Shown: positions 50,240 to 61,999, counted from the stretch's first letter. The stretch is DNA of 64,000 nucleotides from Epiperipatus broadwayi (GCA_028023455.1 JAQFVV010012400.1:11353748-11417747); one strand, 5' to 3'. Program-made: numbers and translations. The notes: generated by a model not told the origin, from the letters alone.

Positions 50240-53200
50240 AAAGTTTTTCCATTTTTTATATAGATTTAAGTTGCACTATTTTGCATACAATTTAAATGCA
50301 TATCTGCATAATACACACATAACATAGTCTACACATATATATATTGTACATTAGGGTTTTTAAAAATTACTATGTATATTAGGTTATGTAGTTTATTAAT
50401 ACAATATTCAAATTTAATGTATAATTTTCATTTATAGAAATGAGCTAATTTTTTCCCATAGAAAACCATTATAATCCTTTGCTTTTTATATAATCATTTT
50501 GCTTTATGATGAGTATACGTTAAAATAAATGTTTTCATGAGCAAAAGATGTTTTATAAATCAGTTTTTGTAACCAACTGTGTTTATTAAAATGAAATTTA
50601 AGTAAAATAAGTAGTATTTTAATTTTATTTTATTAAATATTGTTGTTTCTGAAAATATGATTTATAATATATATTCAATTACTTCAAAAAAGTTCCTGTT
50701 CCATATCATATTTCCACAATACCTTAAATTCTTTTTACAAGATAAAATGTTTTATAAACTTATCTAAAATGTATTTTCAATTTTTACTTAACAAAACATT
50801 TCTAGCCACACAATTTAAACTCAATTTTTGATACTGGTGTGTGCCAAGAATAATGCCTTATTTCTTTTATTTAAAAACTTGCTTTTCAATAAAATAAAGA
50901 TTACAGATCTTCTGCTATCAACTGATAATCTTAAAAGTAGATCAATTTTTAACTTGTTACCTTCAATTCTTGACTATAGTATGACCTCCCAGGCAACTAA
51001 ACATTCAATCATTTTGTATCATTTTAAATCATGTGATGTTTTAGTGGTTTAAATCACTATCTACTTAAACATGAAATTTAGCAGAGCACACAATACTACC
51101 ATTCATTTATACTCTAAAAACTATGTGTAGTTAAAGATGTTTGATATGTATTTGACCTAACAAACTGGTATTAAACTATTTATCATCAAATTAAAATATA
51201 TTTTTACTGATATTATGTGAAAAAGTTTTCTTCATATCTATTTTCTTATACATATGCTATATGGTAAATAAAACTAGGCCTTACTTTATATTATTCAGTA
51301 TGAATTATTGAATGCTAAACCAAATAAGACTAATTACTTATGGTATGGGAAAATCATATTAGATTACTATGTCCAAGATCCAAGTTTGAACCCCATTCAA
51401 GTAAAAATTAAAATGTTTTCCACTTATAATTAAATTTAGGATTTTATTTCAGTGTAGATAGTCCTCCAACACTGATCAATATAAAAATATTCACTTAATA
51501 TTGCAAACAAAAATGGAAAACTATCCAAATCATTATGTCACAATTGTTAAACCCAATGAATCATTTTTCTCTTTCACTGTTTCCTTATAAATTAAAAGAA
51601 ATTTATTGAAAAAGCTTTTTACTTGCAATCACCTCTATAGTGAGCAACTGCAACCTTGCTGAGAACTATCTTTATCGCGACAGTTACAGATTTGATTTCC
51701 ACGTATATTTTTTTCATTGTTGCATTAATATTTGCTATTTGTAATCAAAATTATATTTTTCTCTCCCTGTAAATAATATAAATTTTATACCTAATTGCCC
51801 TTAATCTTTCACATAAAGTTAAATAAAGGTTTACTTTAATAAACAAAGCCAATACATAAACAAATAAAAAGTACTCTAATTGTTATTCTACCCACATCTG
51901 CTTCGAGAAGAGATCTAAATGTACATACATATGTAAGTATATTTATCTAGCATTTCTAAACTTCATATACTCTATGTGTATTATTTTTCACAAAATATTT
52001 ATTAATATAATTTTTTTTTATTTTGTAACCATCATTTACGTAATAATTTATTATTTTTAACCTTCTCTTGCAGATGTAAAAAAATTATTTTCTTCTAACA
52101 ATTATGTTCTTTTTGTACGAGCTATGTTTGTTTTCATATTCGCGCCCATTAATTATAATATCTTATGACATTACTTCTTTATCTTCATAATCTCATGGAA
52201 GCTTTCTAAGCCAATATTGTTCAATATTACACAGAACCATTTCTCAATTACATCTCCGACAGTTTGAAAACTCATTAAAAAAAATTAAATAACAGCTTTA
52301 CAAGAAGATCTTATTGCTTCAGGTTATAAATTAAAACGTGGAACTTCTTAAGTTAACAAATTAATTAAATATTTCTGCAATATTACACGTTATAACGCCA
52401 CTGGGGGTCGCTATTTAACCAAATTCTATTTCTTTATTAAACTTTTGTTGCCCTAAAAGACATTAATAATAAAAAGTAAAACATGATATAATTAAAAATA
52501 ATTGAATTTTTATACTCTAGTAATATCGGAAGGCAATAATAACAAAGAAAAGAAAATGTGTTTTAGACGACTCTGATTATAAACATCTTAAAATAAATTT
52601 GAATGCTAAGTAAAGAATTTGAATCAAATATTTTTTAATTTTATGAAAATAATATTCAGACAGAAGTCAATTGATATGAAATTAACATTTTTTTTTAACA
52701 AAAAAAGATATTAATTGTAATTTTGTAAAAATCTAAATATGAGCGGTTTTTAAAAATGGTTTTATATTTACATACCATGCATATTTTAAGAAAGACGTTT
52801 TATCATCTAGACTAAATAAGAACCTTAATGCTGCGAAAGCTGACGATTTATTATTATGTATATTTTTAGGAATTGATATATTTATTGAACGATTTGCTAT
52901 TTGACAAGTAAAACGATATCCAAACACTAAAGTGAGAAACAGTGCACAAATGATTCTTTTAATTAGCTGGATAGAGTTTATCCCCCCCCCCCTAAATGGC
53001 AATTGATTCAAGAACATTTTTGCTCTCAGATAACCAATATTAGTAATAGGTCAACTATCCAGGCAAAAAAATAAAATAAATATCTAAATTCATATGACTT
53101 TTTAGATCCTTTGATCATGATATGTTTCTTCTTTAGCTGTGAGCACACACACATATATATACTGTATATACAAATTTATGAACTATAAAACCCTCATATG

Positions 53201-53490
53201 TGAAAATCTCCTACAATGCATTTTGAGACAAATAAAAAACTTACTACTACAAATACAAACCATTATATTTTTTTTGAATAGAAATTTTTTACAATAACAA
53301 TGTTTCATCCAAACATTATGGTCTTTAGAATTAACCATTAATTATTAATTAAGTTATCATGCCATTGTATGATAAATTTTATATTTTAATACAAGTATAA
53401 TTATAAAGATTATATTAAAATGGCTTGATGATTTAATAATCAAAAAAGCAAGTCATATATAACATGACATTACTTTTATAAGCTTGTATT
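50240..53490. other. AT-rich gene-free stretch
   Basis: No gene recognised. It includes a (C)12 run at 52981-52992 and a weak SINE-like patch at 51335. Near 51650 a B-box-like GATTTGATTTCC is too weak to call. Confidence 0.4.
51335..51398 (+). mobile_element. Possible SINE head relic
   Basis: TTACTTATGGTATGGG (A-box-like) and, 45 bases on, CCAAGTTTGAACCCC (B-box-like, matching GTTCGAANCC at most positions). No clear tail. Weak. Confidence 0.3.
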
Positions 53491-53499
53491 TACAAAAAT

Positions 53500-53690
53500 G
53501 TAATACAGAGAGCATACCAATAGCTCAAACAAGCTCTTAATTGATAAATGCGGAATGAGAAAATTTTTATAATCTCTATTCAAAACCTTCCCATCTCCAG
53601 ACCAACTGGTTTTGAGCTTATGGCTCACATCAGTGGAGAGCTAGAATATTCAGACACTAGATCCAAAATATCAACTCAAAACCCAGCACT
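53500..53690 (-). repeat. Hammerhead-bearing repeat, single copy
   Basis: The middle of this segment is distantly related to 28095-28145: CCAGAC, GCTTATGGCT, CATCAG and CACTAGAT occur in the same order. It is an old Penelope-like terminal repeat by inference. It holds the hammerhead at 53594-53639. Confidence 0.45.
53594..53639 (-). ncRNA. Hammerhead ribozyme-like fold, two core changes
   Basis: Minus strand: stem I UCUCCA/UGGAGA (6 perfect pairs), core CUGAUGU (last A to U), stem II GAGC/GCUC with loop CAUAA, AAAA in place of GAAA (the G lies in a former CpG), stem III ACC/GGU with loop AGUU, then C at the cleavage site. All three helices pair exactly and are closed as in type I hammerheads. 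The two core changes would be expected to block cleavage. Confidence 0.65.
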
Positions 53691-53859
53691 TATTTTATAT
53701 ATAATATTTAAGTAGAAACTCTGAGATTTTTGGACATGATTTAATTAATAAGTAATAGCTAATTTTGAAGATAAACAAAGGTATTTGGCACAAATATTAA
53801 TTGTTATTGTGAGAATAAATGTATCCATTCAAAAAAAAATTATATTTATAGTTTATGAT

Positions 53860-54841
53860 TACACCTGGGTCTCGTTATATATGGATTATTTTAATGCGAT
53901 TTTGAAGTTATGCGATTCATGTTTCTTCTGAATATCTTTTATATTTCACTATATTTATTAGATATTAAGAAATTTAAATTATGAATAACTTAATTTTACT
54001 TGAAATACTTTTTCCCCCCAAAAATATAACATTATATTAGCAGTTAACATGAATATGGCCTGAAGCAGTATTTAGATTTTTAGCTTCTATGTAAATAACC
54101 TATTTATACTAATGAATAAATAATAATAATAGATTTATACTTACATATAAAAATATCGCAATAAATATTCAAAAAATTTAAAGTTTTAAAACGTACTTTG
54201 TTATATATAACAGAAATAAATAATCTTTTAGATTTTTAAAATAAAAAATGAAGATTTTATAAACTGAAAATAATCTTTCTAATGATAATGTATAATATTT
54301 TGTTTTGATTGTGATTTCATTTTTTTAATATAGAAACAGAAAACCATTAACACAGCACAAGACTGAAAATGGTGCTAGTTGTACATCACATCACAAATAA
54401 AAATAAAATGGCTAACAGGTTTCTTTGGGCATAATTGCTGAGAGATTCTTGACTTCGTTTAAGGAGAAGCTACAATACATCACATCACATCGAGTCTGAT
54501 TTCCTATTAGTTTACAAACGAATGCTAGTGGTAATGATTAAAATATGTATGAAAAATGTAAAATTAAATACTGTAGTAATAAAAAAAGTAAAAAAAAGTT
54601 TGTCTTGTATTAATTTTTTTCAAATATTTAAATTTTTTTATTAGTTATACTTTAATTGCTTATTTTTTTAATGTGAACATTAAAGTAATTCTTCCTTGTT
54701 GCTTTGCTTTTATGTGAATTCTGAAAATTACAGCACCTATCCCCCATTTTTCAAGGTAAGTCAAGTCTATTTTTGTATGATTTTTTTTAATGCGGATTTT
54801 CTGTGGAACCTATCTACCGCATAAAATGAGACCCAGGTGTA
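53860..54841. mobile_element. Tigger/pogo-type non-autonomous element
   Basis: The left end TACACCTGGGTCTCGTT and the right end, reversed, TACACCTGGGTCTCATT are inverted repeats flanked by TA, the target of Tc1/mariner-pogo elements. Subterminal sequences (ATGCGATTTTGAAG at left, TGCGG and GGAACCTATCTACCGCATAA at right) resemble Tigger ends. The 980-bp interior encodes no transposase I can identify. It shares a superfamily with the relic at 49.6 kb but need not derive from it. Confidence 0.8.
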
Positions 54842-54849
54842 TATATATT

Positions 54850-56400
54850 TCATAGAAAACCTCACAGTGTTAAAGCCCAAATCATTTGCAACAAAAGGGG
54901 CACTTCTTTTGCTAATGACCAATGTGGTTATATAGGAGCAAATTCAGGTAGTAATAAACTGTGAGTATAAAATTATATCAATTGCAATTATGAACAATGA
55001 TCAAACAAATTTGTTTTTATTTCATTTTTTCAATGCAGAGCCACCTATTACATATTTTTAGTAACTTTAAACAAGATGAAATTAATGATAATATATAAGT
55101 ATTACAAATATATATATATATTGTATAATGCAATAAAATAAATGGATGAGGAAATATAAAAGCCACCTCAATGTCTAATGATCATATAGCATCGTTCTGA
55201 ATTTTTTTATGTCCAATGCACAATTTTATTTTACAAATTTGTATGTGTCTTATATATAACTATAAATGTTTCAGTAATAACTTGAAAGATTAGTAATCAT
55301 ATTTTATTATGATAAAAATATTTCATTTAATCTTAGCAGTGATTTATATCAACACTTGTCCTATATGAAATATTATTAAGATATAATATTAAATATGTTA
55401 ATGATAAAACTGTGAAAATAATAAGAAAAAAATATTAAGCTTAATTTGCTTAAAATATTTTAATAAATAATCAATTTACCCAACAAAAAATTATCAAATA
55501 ATCTACAATTAACAAATATTGTTTTAATTTGAACACTAATTAATTATTACAACTTAGCAATACAATCCTCTTTAAATAAAAATAAAAAATTTAAATTAAT
55601 AACTAACAAATTATATATTGTTTAAAAATGGATTAGTTTTCTTTGCTCCAATTCATATTTTTTAAAAACAATTTTACTTTTGATATTTTCGCTCATAAAT
55701 AAAATTTACCTACTAATAATAATGAAACAAAATATTAATAATTCCTATTTTTTATATTAATACAACTGCAAATAGAATTACTTAATATAATATAAAATAC
55801 TGCTAGTATGCATTTGTAGTTAAATACGGTTTTCTCAAAATAAAATGTTCATTAAAGGCCGAATTTTTACTTTGGATATAATATTATTATAATAATTACT
55901 TTCACAGAGATTATTTTGTAATCCTTTTTTGGTAAGAATTCTATATTAATATCCTATCTAATGTGTGAAGGCATAATTTATTTTCTAATTAAAAAAATGT
56001 GTAATAATTTAATTAAATTTATTCTTTTTGTTAAATTGATAATTATGAAGTTTACTATTACTGTTTTTTTGTATAAAAATATACATTTTATAGATGGATT
56101 TTTATACTGATTCCTTAAAAATAATATATATATATTATTAGTTATGAAGAGTACCAGTATAGTGAGCTATTATATTCAATTTTCCTTTTTGTTTCTGTTT
56201 TTAAACTCTGTGCAGAGCTATAGAGCTCATACTGGGATAACACACTGATAAATTGAATATTTGTTGGGGGATGGGGGGGGGAGATCGGATTCTTGTAAAG
56301 GACATCATACTAAAGTACAAAATAATTGTAATATATATATATATTGGTGATATTTTTATTAATTATAAATGATGAACTTTTTTTTTTAATTTTTTTATTC
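54850..56400. other. AT-rich gene-free stretch
   Basis: No gene recognised. Short (TA)n tracts and a G-run (GGGGATGGGGGGGG near 56267) are present. Confidence 0.4.
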
Positions 56401-56409
56401 AAAAAGTCA

Positions 56410-56510
56410 AGCGTTGGTGGTCGAGTGTCAGCACAGCTGCCTTACAAGCAATTGTCCCAGGTTCGCGGGTTTGCTTCCCAACAGATGTTTTAACACATGA
56501 AGAAAAAAAA
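56410..56510 (+). mobile_element. tRNA-derived SINE
   Basis: Plus strand: AGCGTTGGTGGTCGAGTG (A-box), anticodon loop CTTACAA (anticodon UAC), GGTTCGCGGGTTTGCTTCCC (B-box), then CAGATGTTTTAACACATGAA and poly-A. Clearly the same family as 20173-20284, including the post-tRNA ACACATG tail. Confidence 0.85.
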
Positions 56511-56734
56511 TGAAATTTTCTTTTTATTTGTTTTTCAAAGTATACAAAAAAAATAAAAAAAAATAAATAAAGGTCAACTGTAAATAGTGACTTTTATTTT
56601 AAAAAAATATATTAATAAGGATTTAATCCTTAGTAAATGGCAAAAGAAAATGTTACTTAATCAAAACAAAAAGAAATGTAAAACAGCTAATTAACCTATA
56701 CATTCAGTATACAGAATGTTTTTTATATAATTAA

Positions 56735-57000
56735 ATAGAAGAATTTGAACTTAGGATTTTTCAGTCTATATTCATCCTCCACTCCATCTCAAACAACCAA
56801 CCCAGATGACCACATATATGCAAAAAAGATAATCCCAATATATGTATTTCATGCAGAATCAGCACTCATCAGTTGGGCCAGATCATAATTTCCCATACAT
56901 ATATACAATCACTGCTTAGATTATATTAAAATAATGATTGCTTAAACTTTAATGGACAGGCTTCAACCTTCTCACCCTTCCAACTATTCAACCATTTATT
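56735..57000 (-). mobile_element. Hammerhead/tRNA-like element, copy 3
   Basis: Minus strand homologue of 42912-43160. It has the B-box-like GTTCAAATTC (near 56745), an A-box region with GTTTGAGATGGAGTGG, and an intact hammerhead upstream. This copy is single, not inverted, and truncated at about 57000. Confidence 0.65.
56834..56877 (-). ncRNA. Hammerhead ribozyme, full core
   Basis: Minus strand: stem I CCCAA/UUGGG (5 perfect pairs), core CUGAUGA, stem II GUGC/GCAU (4 pairs, one G-U) with loop UGAUUCU, GAAA, stem III AUA/UAU with loop CA, then A before the cleavage bond. All core bases are the hammerhead consensus. The outer pair of stem I is C-G, whereas copies at 26.0 and 43.3 kb have or imply A-U, a compensatory change that supports the fold. 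The short stem III would make a monomer weak, as in Penelope and retrozyme hammerheads. Confidence 0.75.
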
Positions 57001-57004
57001 TCTT

Positions 57005-57535
57005 TAAAAAACCAATGATGAAGTGTTTTAAAACCTTGATAAATTTGATACTCATTACCTATGTAGACATTATGTCAATTTAAAACCTAGCAATAAACAT
57101 AGCAAATGTCCCAAAGAAAGATTAGAAAAAATGTGTTTATTGCCATCAAAGCATATGTGATCCAGATAAGACGGCAATAGTTCAAGGGATGTGGGGCAGT
57201 CATTTTTTTCAGAATTCGGTTTCATCTCATAAACACATGGTTATTTAATCCAGTCACTGGATCAACTGAATACTTTTAATTGTTACCAGTGGTTTAGTTA
57301 ATATCTCATAATGGGAAAATGTTTCTTTTAGTGGCACATGTAAATGTTCAATAAATCAAATATTTTATTAATGTATAAGTATAACCACAAATTTTTATTT
57401 TGAGATTATTTTGAAAAATTTTAAAACAAAACAGTTTTACATTATAGTAAAATGTTTAATTTTTCAATAATGAACTGCATAGAATAGCTATTCAATTTTT
57501 GTAAAGTATTTATATATTTAGATTATTTTATAAAA
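57005..57535. other. AT-rich stretch before the array
   Basis: No gene seen. No copy of the 351-bp unit lies left of 57538. Confidence 0.4.
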
Positions 57536-57537
57536 AA

Positions 57538-59482
57538 ATATAAAAGTAGGTCAAAGTAAAGAAGGGATTCTCTCTTTTCTTCATAGCGTAAGCATGTGTT
57601 TTAAAGACCTACAGAGGTCCCTAGTGACAATTTTTTCAGATGCTCATTGCTAAGGTTTACAGCCTTGTTAAAACTATTACTGAAATAATAGTGAGCGTTT
57701 AATAAAATTTATAATTACAACTTTAAATTATCGTAATATATTTCTTACTATAAGATCTTTTCATTAACTCGTAGTAAATCATAAGATTTCGCGAGTATTA
57801 ATGTATTATAAGAATTGTGGACTTAATTAGTGAAGTATTTAATAGCTTCACACTCTTAGATCAAAACACTTCTGCTTCACCTATTTATATATAAAAGTAG
57901 GTCGAAGTAAAGAAGGGATTCTCTCTTTTCTTCATAGCGTAAGCATGTGTTTTAAAGACCTACAGAGGTCCCTAGTGACGATTTTTTCAGACGCTCATTG
58001 CTAAGGTTTACAGCCTTGTTAAAACTATTACTGAAATAATAGTGAGCGTTTAATAAAATTTATAATTACAACTTTAAATTATCGTAATATATTTCTTACT
58101 ATAAGATCTTTTCATTAACTCGTAGTAAATCGTAAGATTTCGCGAGTATTAATGTATTATAAGAATTGTGGACTTAATTAGTGAAGTATTTAATAGCTTC
58201 ACACTCTTAGATCAAAACACTTCTGCTTCACCTATTTATATATAAAAGTAGGTCGAAGTAAAGAAGGGATTCTCTCTTTTCTTCATAGCGTAAGCATGTG
58301 TTTTAAAGACCTACAGAGGTCCCTAGTGACGATTTTTTCAGACGCTCATTGCTAAGGTTTACAGCCTTGTTAAAACTATTACTGAAATAATAGTGAGCGT
58401 TTAATAAAATTTATAATTACAACTTTAAATTATCGTAATATATTTCTTACTATAAGATCTTTTCATTAACTCGTAGTAAATCGTAAGATTTCACGAGTAT
58501 TAATGTATTATAAGAATTGTGGACTTAATTAGTGAAGTATTTAATAGCTTCACACTCTTAGATCAAAACACTTCTGCTTCACCTATTTATATATAAAAGT
58601 AGGTCGAAGTAAAGAAGGGATTCTCTCTTTTCTTCATAGCGTAAGCATGTGTTTTAAAGACCTACAGAGGTCCCTAGTGACGATTTTTTCAGACGCTCAT
58701 TGCTAAGGTTTACAGCCTTGTTAAAACTATTACTGAAATAATAGTGAGCGTTTAATAAAATTTATAATTACAACTTTAAATTATCGTAATATATTTCTTA
58801 CTATAAGATCTTTTCATTAACTCGTAGTAAATCGTAAGATTTCGCGAGTATTAATGTATTATAAGAATTGTGGACTTAATTAGTGAAGTATTTAATAGCT
58901 TCACACTCTTAGATCAAAACACTTCTGCTTCACCTATTTATATATAAAAGTAGGTCGAAGTAAAGAAGGGATTCTCTCTTTTCTTCATAGCGTAAGCATG
59001 TGTTTTAAAGACCTACAGAGGTCCCTAGTGACGATTTTTTCAGACGCTCATTGCTAAGGTTTACAGCCTTGTTAAAACTATTACTGAAATAATAGTGAGC
59101 GTTTAATAAAATTTATAATTACAACTTTAAATTATCGTAATATATTTCTTACTATAAGATCTTTTCATTAACTCGTAGTAAATCGTAAGATTTCGCGAGT
59201 ATTAATGTATTATAAGAATTGTGGACTTAATTAGTGAAGTATTTAATAGCTTCACACTCTTAGATCAAAACACTTCTGCTTCACCTATTTATATATAAAA
59301 GTAGGTCGAAGTAAAGAAGGGATTCTCTCTTTTCTTCATAGCGTAAGCATGTGTTTTAAAGACCTACAGAGGTCCCTAGTGACGATTTTTTCAGACGCTC
59401 ATTGCTAAGGTTTACAGCCTTGTTAAAACTATTACTGAAATAATAGTGAGCGTTTAATAAAATTTATAATTACAACTTTAAA
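57538..59482 (+). repeat. 351-bp satellite array, 5.5 copies
   Basis: Units begin ATAAAAGTAGGTC at 57540, 57891, 58242, 58593, 58944 and 59295, giving an exact 351-base period. The sixth unit stops near 59482. Units are nearly identical. Only five substitutions were found, four in copy 1 and one in copy 3, and all are CpG transitions. Within each unit, TATATATAAAAG precedes a hairpin GACCT-ACAG-AGGTC, a GATTTTTTCAG run and AAGG-TTTACAG-CCTT. No open frame of note. The high identity implies recent amplification or ongoing homogenisation. Confidence 0.97.
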
Positions 59483-59929
59483 AAAATATTATAAAAACTA
59501 CTACTGTTTTATGTAAATACAGATAAGTGTTGTAAATAATATACAAATCTATGATCCACTCTTGATGTATTTATTTTCAGATTAATTTACATAAAAAATA
59601 GCTTCCATTATTTGTTTCTTTAAATATGCACCAATGACAAAGGCATGATGAATCTTCGGTTTATCAATTAGTTATCCCACTATGGCTTTACAATCTTCAT
59701 GCTGTGTTTAAAATTAGAAACTAAACAGAAAATGGAATGTAGTACGCTGACTGTATCAGTACCAAAATGAAGACTGATGTTCCTTGAAATCTCCTTAATG
59801 CATATTGATAGTTTTTAATATCACAAATATATATTCTGATTTTATATTTCAGAAAGTTTCAACTAATATTTTAGTCAAAACTGTTTTGTTATTCAATTTT
59901 TTTTAGAATTCTATTGCTATTACTATTAT

Positions 59930-60190
59930 TTAAATGCAGTATCTACATCCATCCATACAAGAATTGCACAACATATAATATATGCATACAATAAGGCTTT
60001 GACTGACCCATCTATTTTTGTGTAGTACGCAGCTTCTATGGGACACCAGTGCAGGCCAGACAGGCCTCGTGTGGTGTGCAGAGAGCAGCACGAGTTGCGA
60101 AGGAGAGTTAAAGAGGCATGGTATATCATCTCTGACACCCTTACCATGAGTAAAAATGAAACATTTTATGCCATATCCAGAAAGAGGCAA
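59930..60190 (-). pseudogene. Possible CR1/L2-like RT C-terminal relic
   Basis: A minus-strand frame reads TTRGLSGLHWCPIEAAYYTK then IDGSVKALLYAYI. It resembles the C-terminal motif L-ELHWLPV--RI-YKI--L-YKAL of CR1/L2/Jockey RTs, with Leu to Cys in HWLP. The patch is less AT-rich than its surroundings. One motif only, so uncertain. Confidence 0.35.
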
Positions 60191-60221
60191 ATCTAGGTCA
60201 ATAAAAATCTAGTCCACCCTT

Positions 60222-60252
60222 ATTTGCATATCTAGTCCACCTTAATTTGCAT
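60222..60252 (+). promoter_or_regulatory. Two octamer (ATTTGCAT) motifs in a 23-bp repeat
   Basis: ATTTGCAT occurs at 60222-60229 and 60245-60252, each preceded by TCTAGTCCACC. It is the POU/Oct binding consensus, here duplicated with a 23-base period. Binding is inference; the repeat is seen directly. Confidence 0.4.
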
Positions 60253-60259
60253 ATTTTAT

Positions 60260-61075
60260 TCCAGCTACTTCTTGAAAATGAAGGCTTAGACCTTTGAAAG
60301 CGCTCGAGTAAATTGATAAAATTTGTCATTCATTTGAGACGGTGATTATATATATTATAGTTTATATTTAATTTATACGTGTGTATTTATATTAACACAA
60401 ATATAGAGTTTACAATTATAAAGAATACAAATGTTTAATAAGAAAAAACTGTAACATATTTCTTTTAAACAATTAATTGTTTTCTTTTTATTAAACCAAG
60501 CTATATTAAGATTTGAACTTGTTTTTTTCCTTGTAATATTATAAATAACTAGATATTTATAATACAATTACTTAAACTTGTATTTATATGTACAAATGCA
60601 ATTTTCAACTGTTTTTACATGTATATATAAAGAGCATTCTTATTTTTGTTCAAGATTAAAAAATATTAACTTTAAATCAGAAATCATAAAGTGTTAATAA
60701 AGTAAAAAAATTATTGTACATACATACTTGATTTTTATCCACTCTTGAGTACATTTTTTAATAGAGTTATTTATAGTCTCATCTTGACAGGTAGGTAACT
60801 CATCACAATATATAAATGGCTTGTCAGATTTGCCATTGTAAAATCCAAAGACATATACTTTAATATTGTAGACAGAAACCAACTCTGGTCATGTCAGATA
60901 TTGCAAACTTATTAAATTAAAGTAAATTTAGAATGGGGAAATTATGATAAAATTTATTTTTCTCATGTTTTTTATATTACCAAGCAGTAACTAACTTAAA
61001 GATTTTCATGCCTTAAATGATAATATGAGAATACCAAACATATTTATTAAAGTAATAATGTGAATAATAATGCCT
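60260..61075. other. AT-rich gene-free stretch
   Basis: No gene recognised. Confidence 0.4.
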
Positions 61076-61080
61076 ATGTG

Positions 61081-61545
61081 TTTGAAAAGGAAGGTTTTTA
61101 GCAAATGTGTTTTACCAGTTCTTACTTAAGGATCTGAGACTTGAACCCTCAATAGAAGAGCAATACAGAGACTTCAAACCACTCAAAGAAGTATAGAGAG
61201 ATGTATGTTGGGAGTAACAAAAAGAGATCGAAAACGCAATGTATGGGTAAGAGAACAAACAGGTGTTATTGACCTCATTGAAAAAATTAAAATATTGAAG
61301 TGGAGTTGGGCTGGACATATTGCTAGAAGAGATGATAATAGATGGACAATTAAAATTTTAAACTGGATTCCAAGAGATTGTAAAAGACCCAGAAAGAGAC
61401 CACATGTGAGATGGATGGATGAAATAAGACAGTGTGCAGGGATGATGTGGAGAAGAGAAGCTAAAGATCGAAGAGATGGATTAAACTTGGAGAAACCTTC
61501 ATCCTGCAGTGGATTGATAATGGTTGATAATGAATAATGTGAATT
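61081..61545 (+). pseudogene. RTE-clade retrotransposon 3' end
   Basis: Plus-strand pieces read CVLPVLT-stop-GSET (family CVLPVLTYGAETW), RAIQRLQTTQRSIERCMLG, then VTKRDRKRNVWVREQTGVID, LIEKIKILKWSWAGHIARRD, RWTIKILNWIPRD and RPRKRPHVRWMDEIRQCAG. This is the conserved C-terminal region of RTE-type endonuclease-RT proteins. The frame 61205-61537 is open over this part. It ends in GATTGATAATGGTTGATAAT, consistent with the short tandem tail usual for RTE elements. The element is 5'-truncated just before 61081 and may belong to the same family as 15540-16480. Confidence 0.88.
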
Positions 61546-61549
61546 CTTA

Positions 61550-61990
61550 TAATTTAGTAAAAATAGCTGAAAAAAGAGAGAAGAGTATAAAATAAGTTAA
61601 ATAATTTTTTTATTCTCTCTTCAGTAATTTTATCTACCAGTTTTAATTTTTTTGAAAAGTAGCAAGACGATTAATTTAACTTTTATAAAAAATAACAAGA
61701 GAAATAAATAAGTAAAATTTTATATACTCTTTATGAGATTTTTTTTTTTAAAAAAAAATAAAAAAATGTTAAGGTTTTAACATTTTTGATAAGAAATTTT
61801 GTTTTAATTTCTAATTATTATTTTTACTTTTCTCTATCCCTCTAAAACAAAAAGTAATACTGTTCAAATTAAAGCGTAATTAAAGTTTATCATGTTTTTG
61901 GCAATTAAGAGGAAAAATAACTATAGAGAAATTGTTTATATGATATAATGGGAAGAATTTCCAAAACTGCTTGTTATTGACATTACTAGC
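61550..61990. other. AT-rich spacer
   Basis: No gene recognised between the RTE tail and the gypsy-like relic. Confidence 0.4.
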
Positions 61991-61999
61991 TTTGGGTAC

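Noticed and set aside
51640-51715. Possible tRNA head ending in GATTTGATTTCCACG
   Set aside because: The B-box is poor and no cloverleaf could be drawn.
57538-59482. Hammerhead in the 351-bp satellite
   Set aside because: Some animal satellites encode hammerheads, but neither strand of this unit has CUGANGA with a spaced GAAA.
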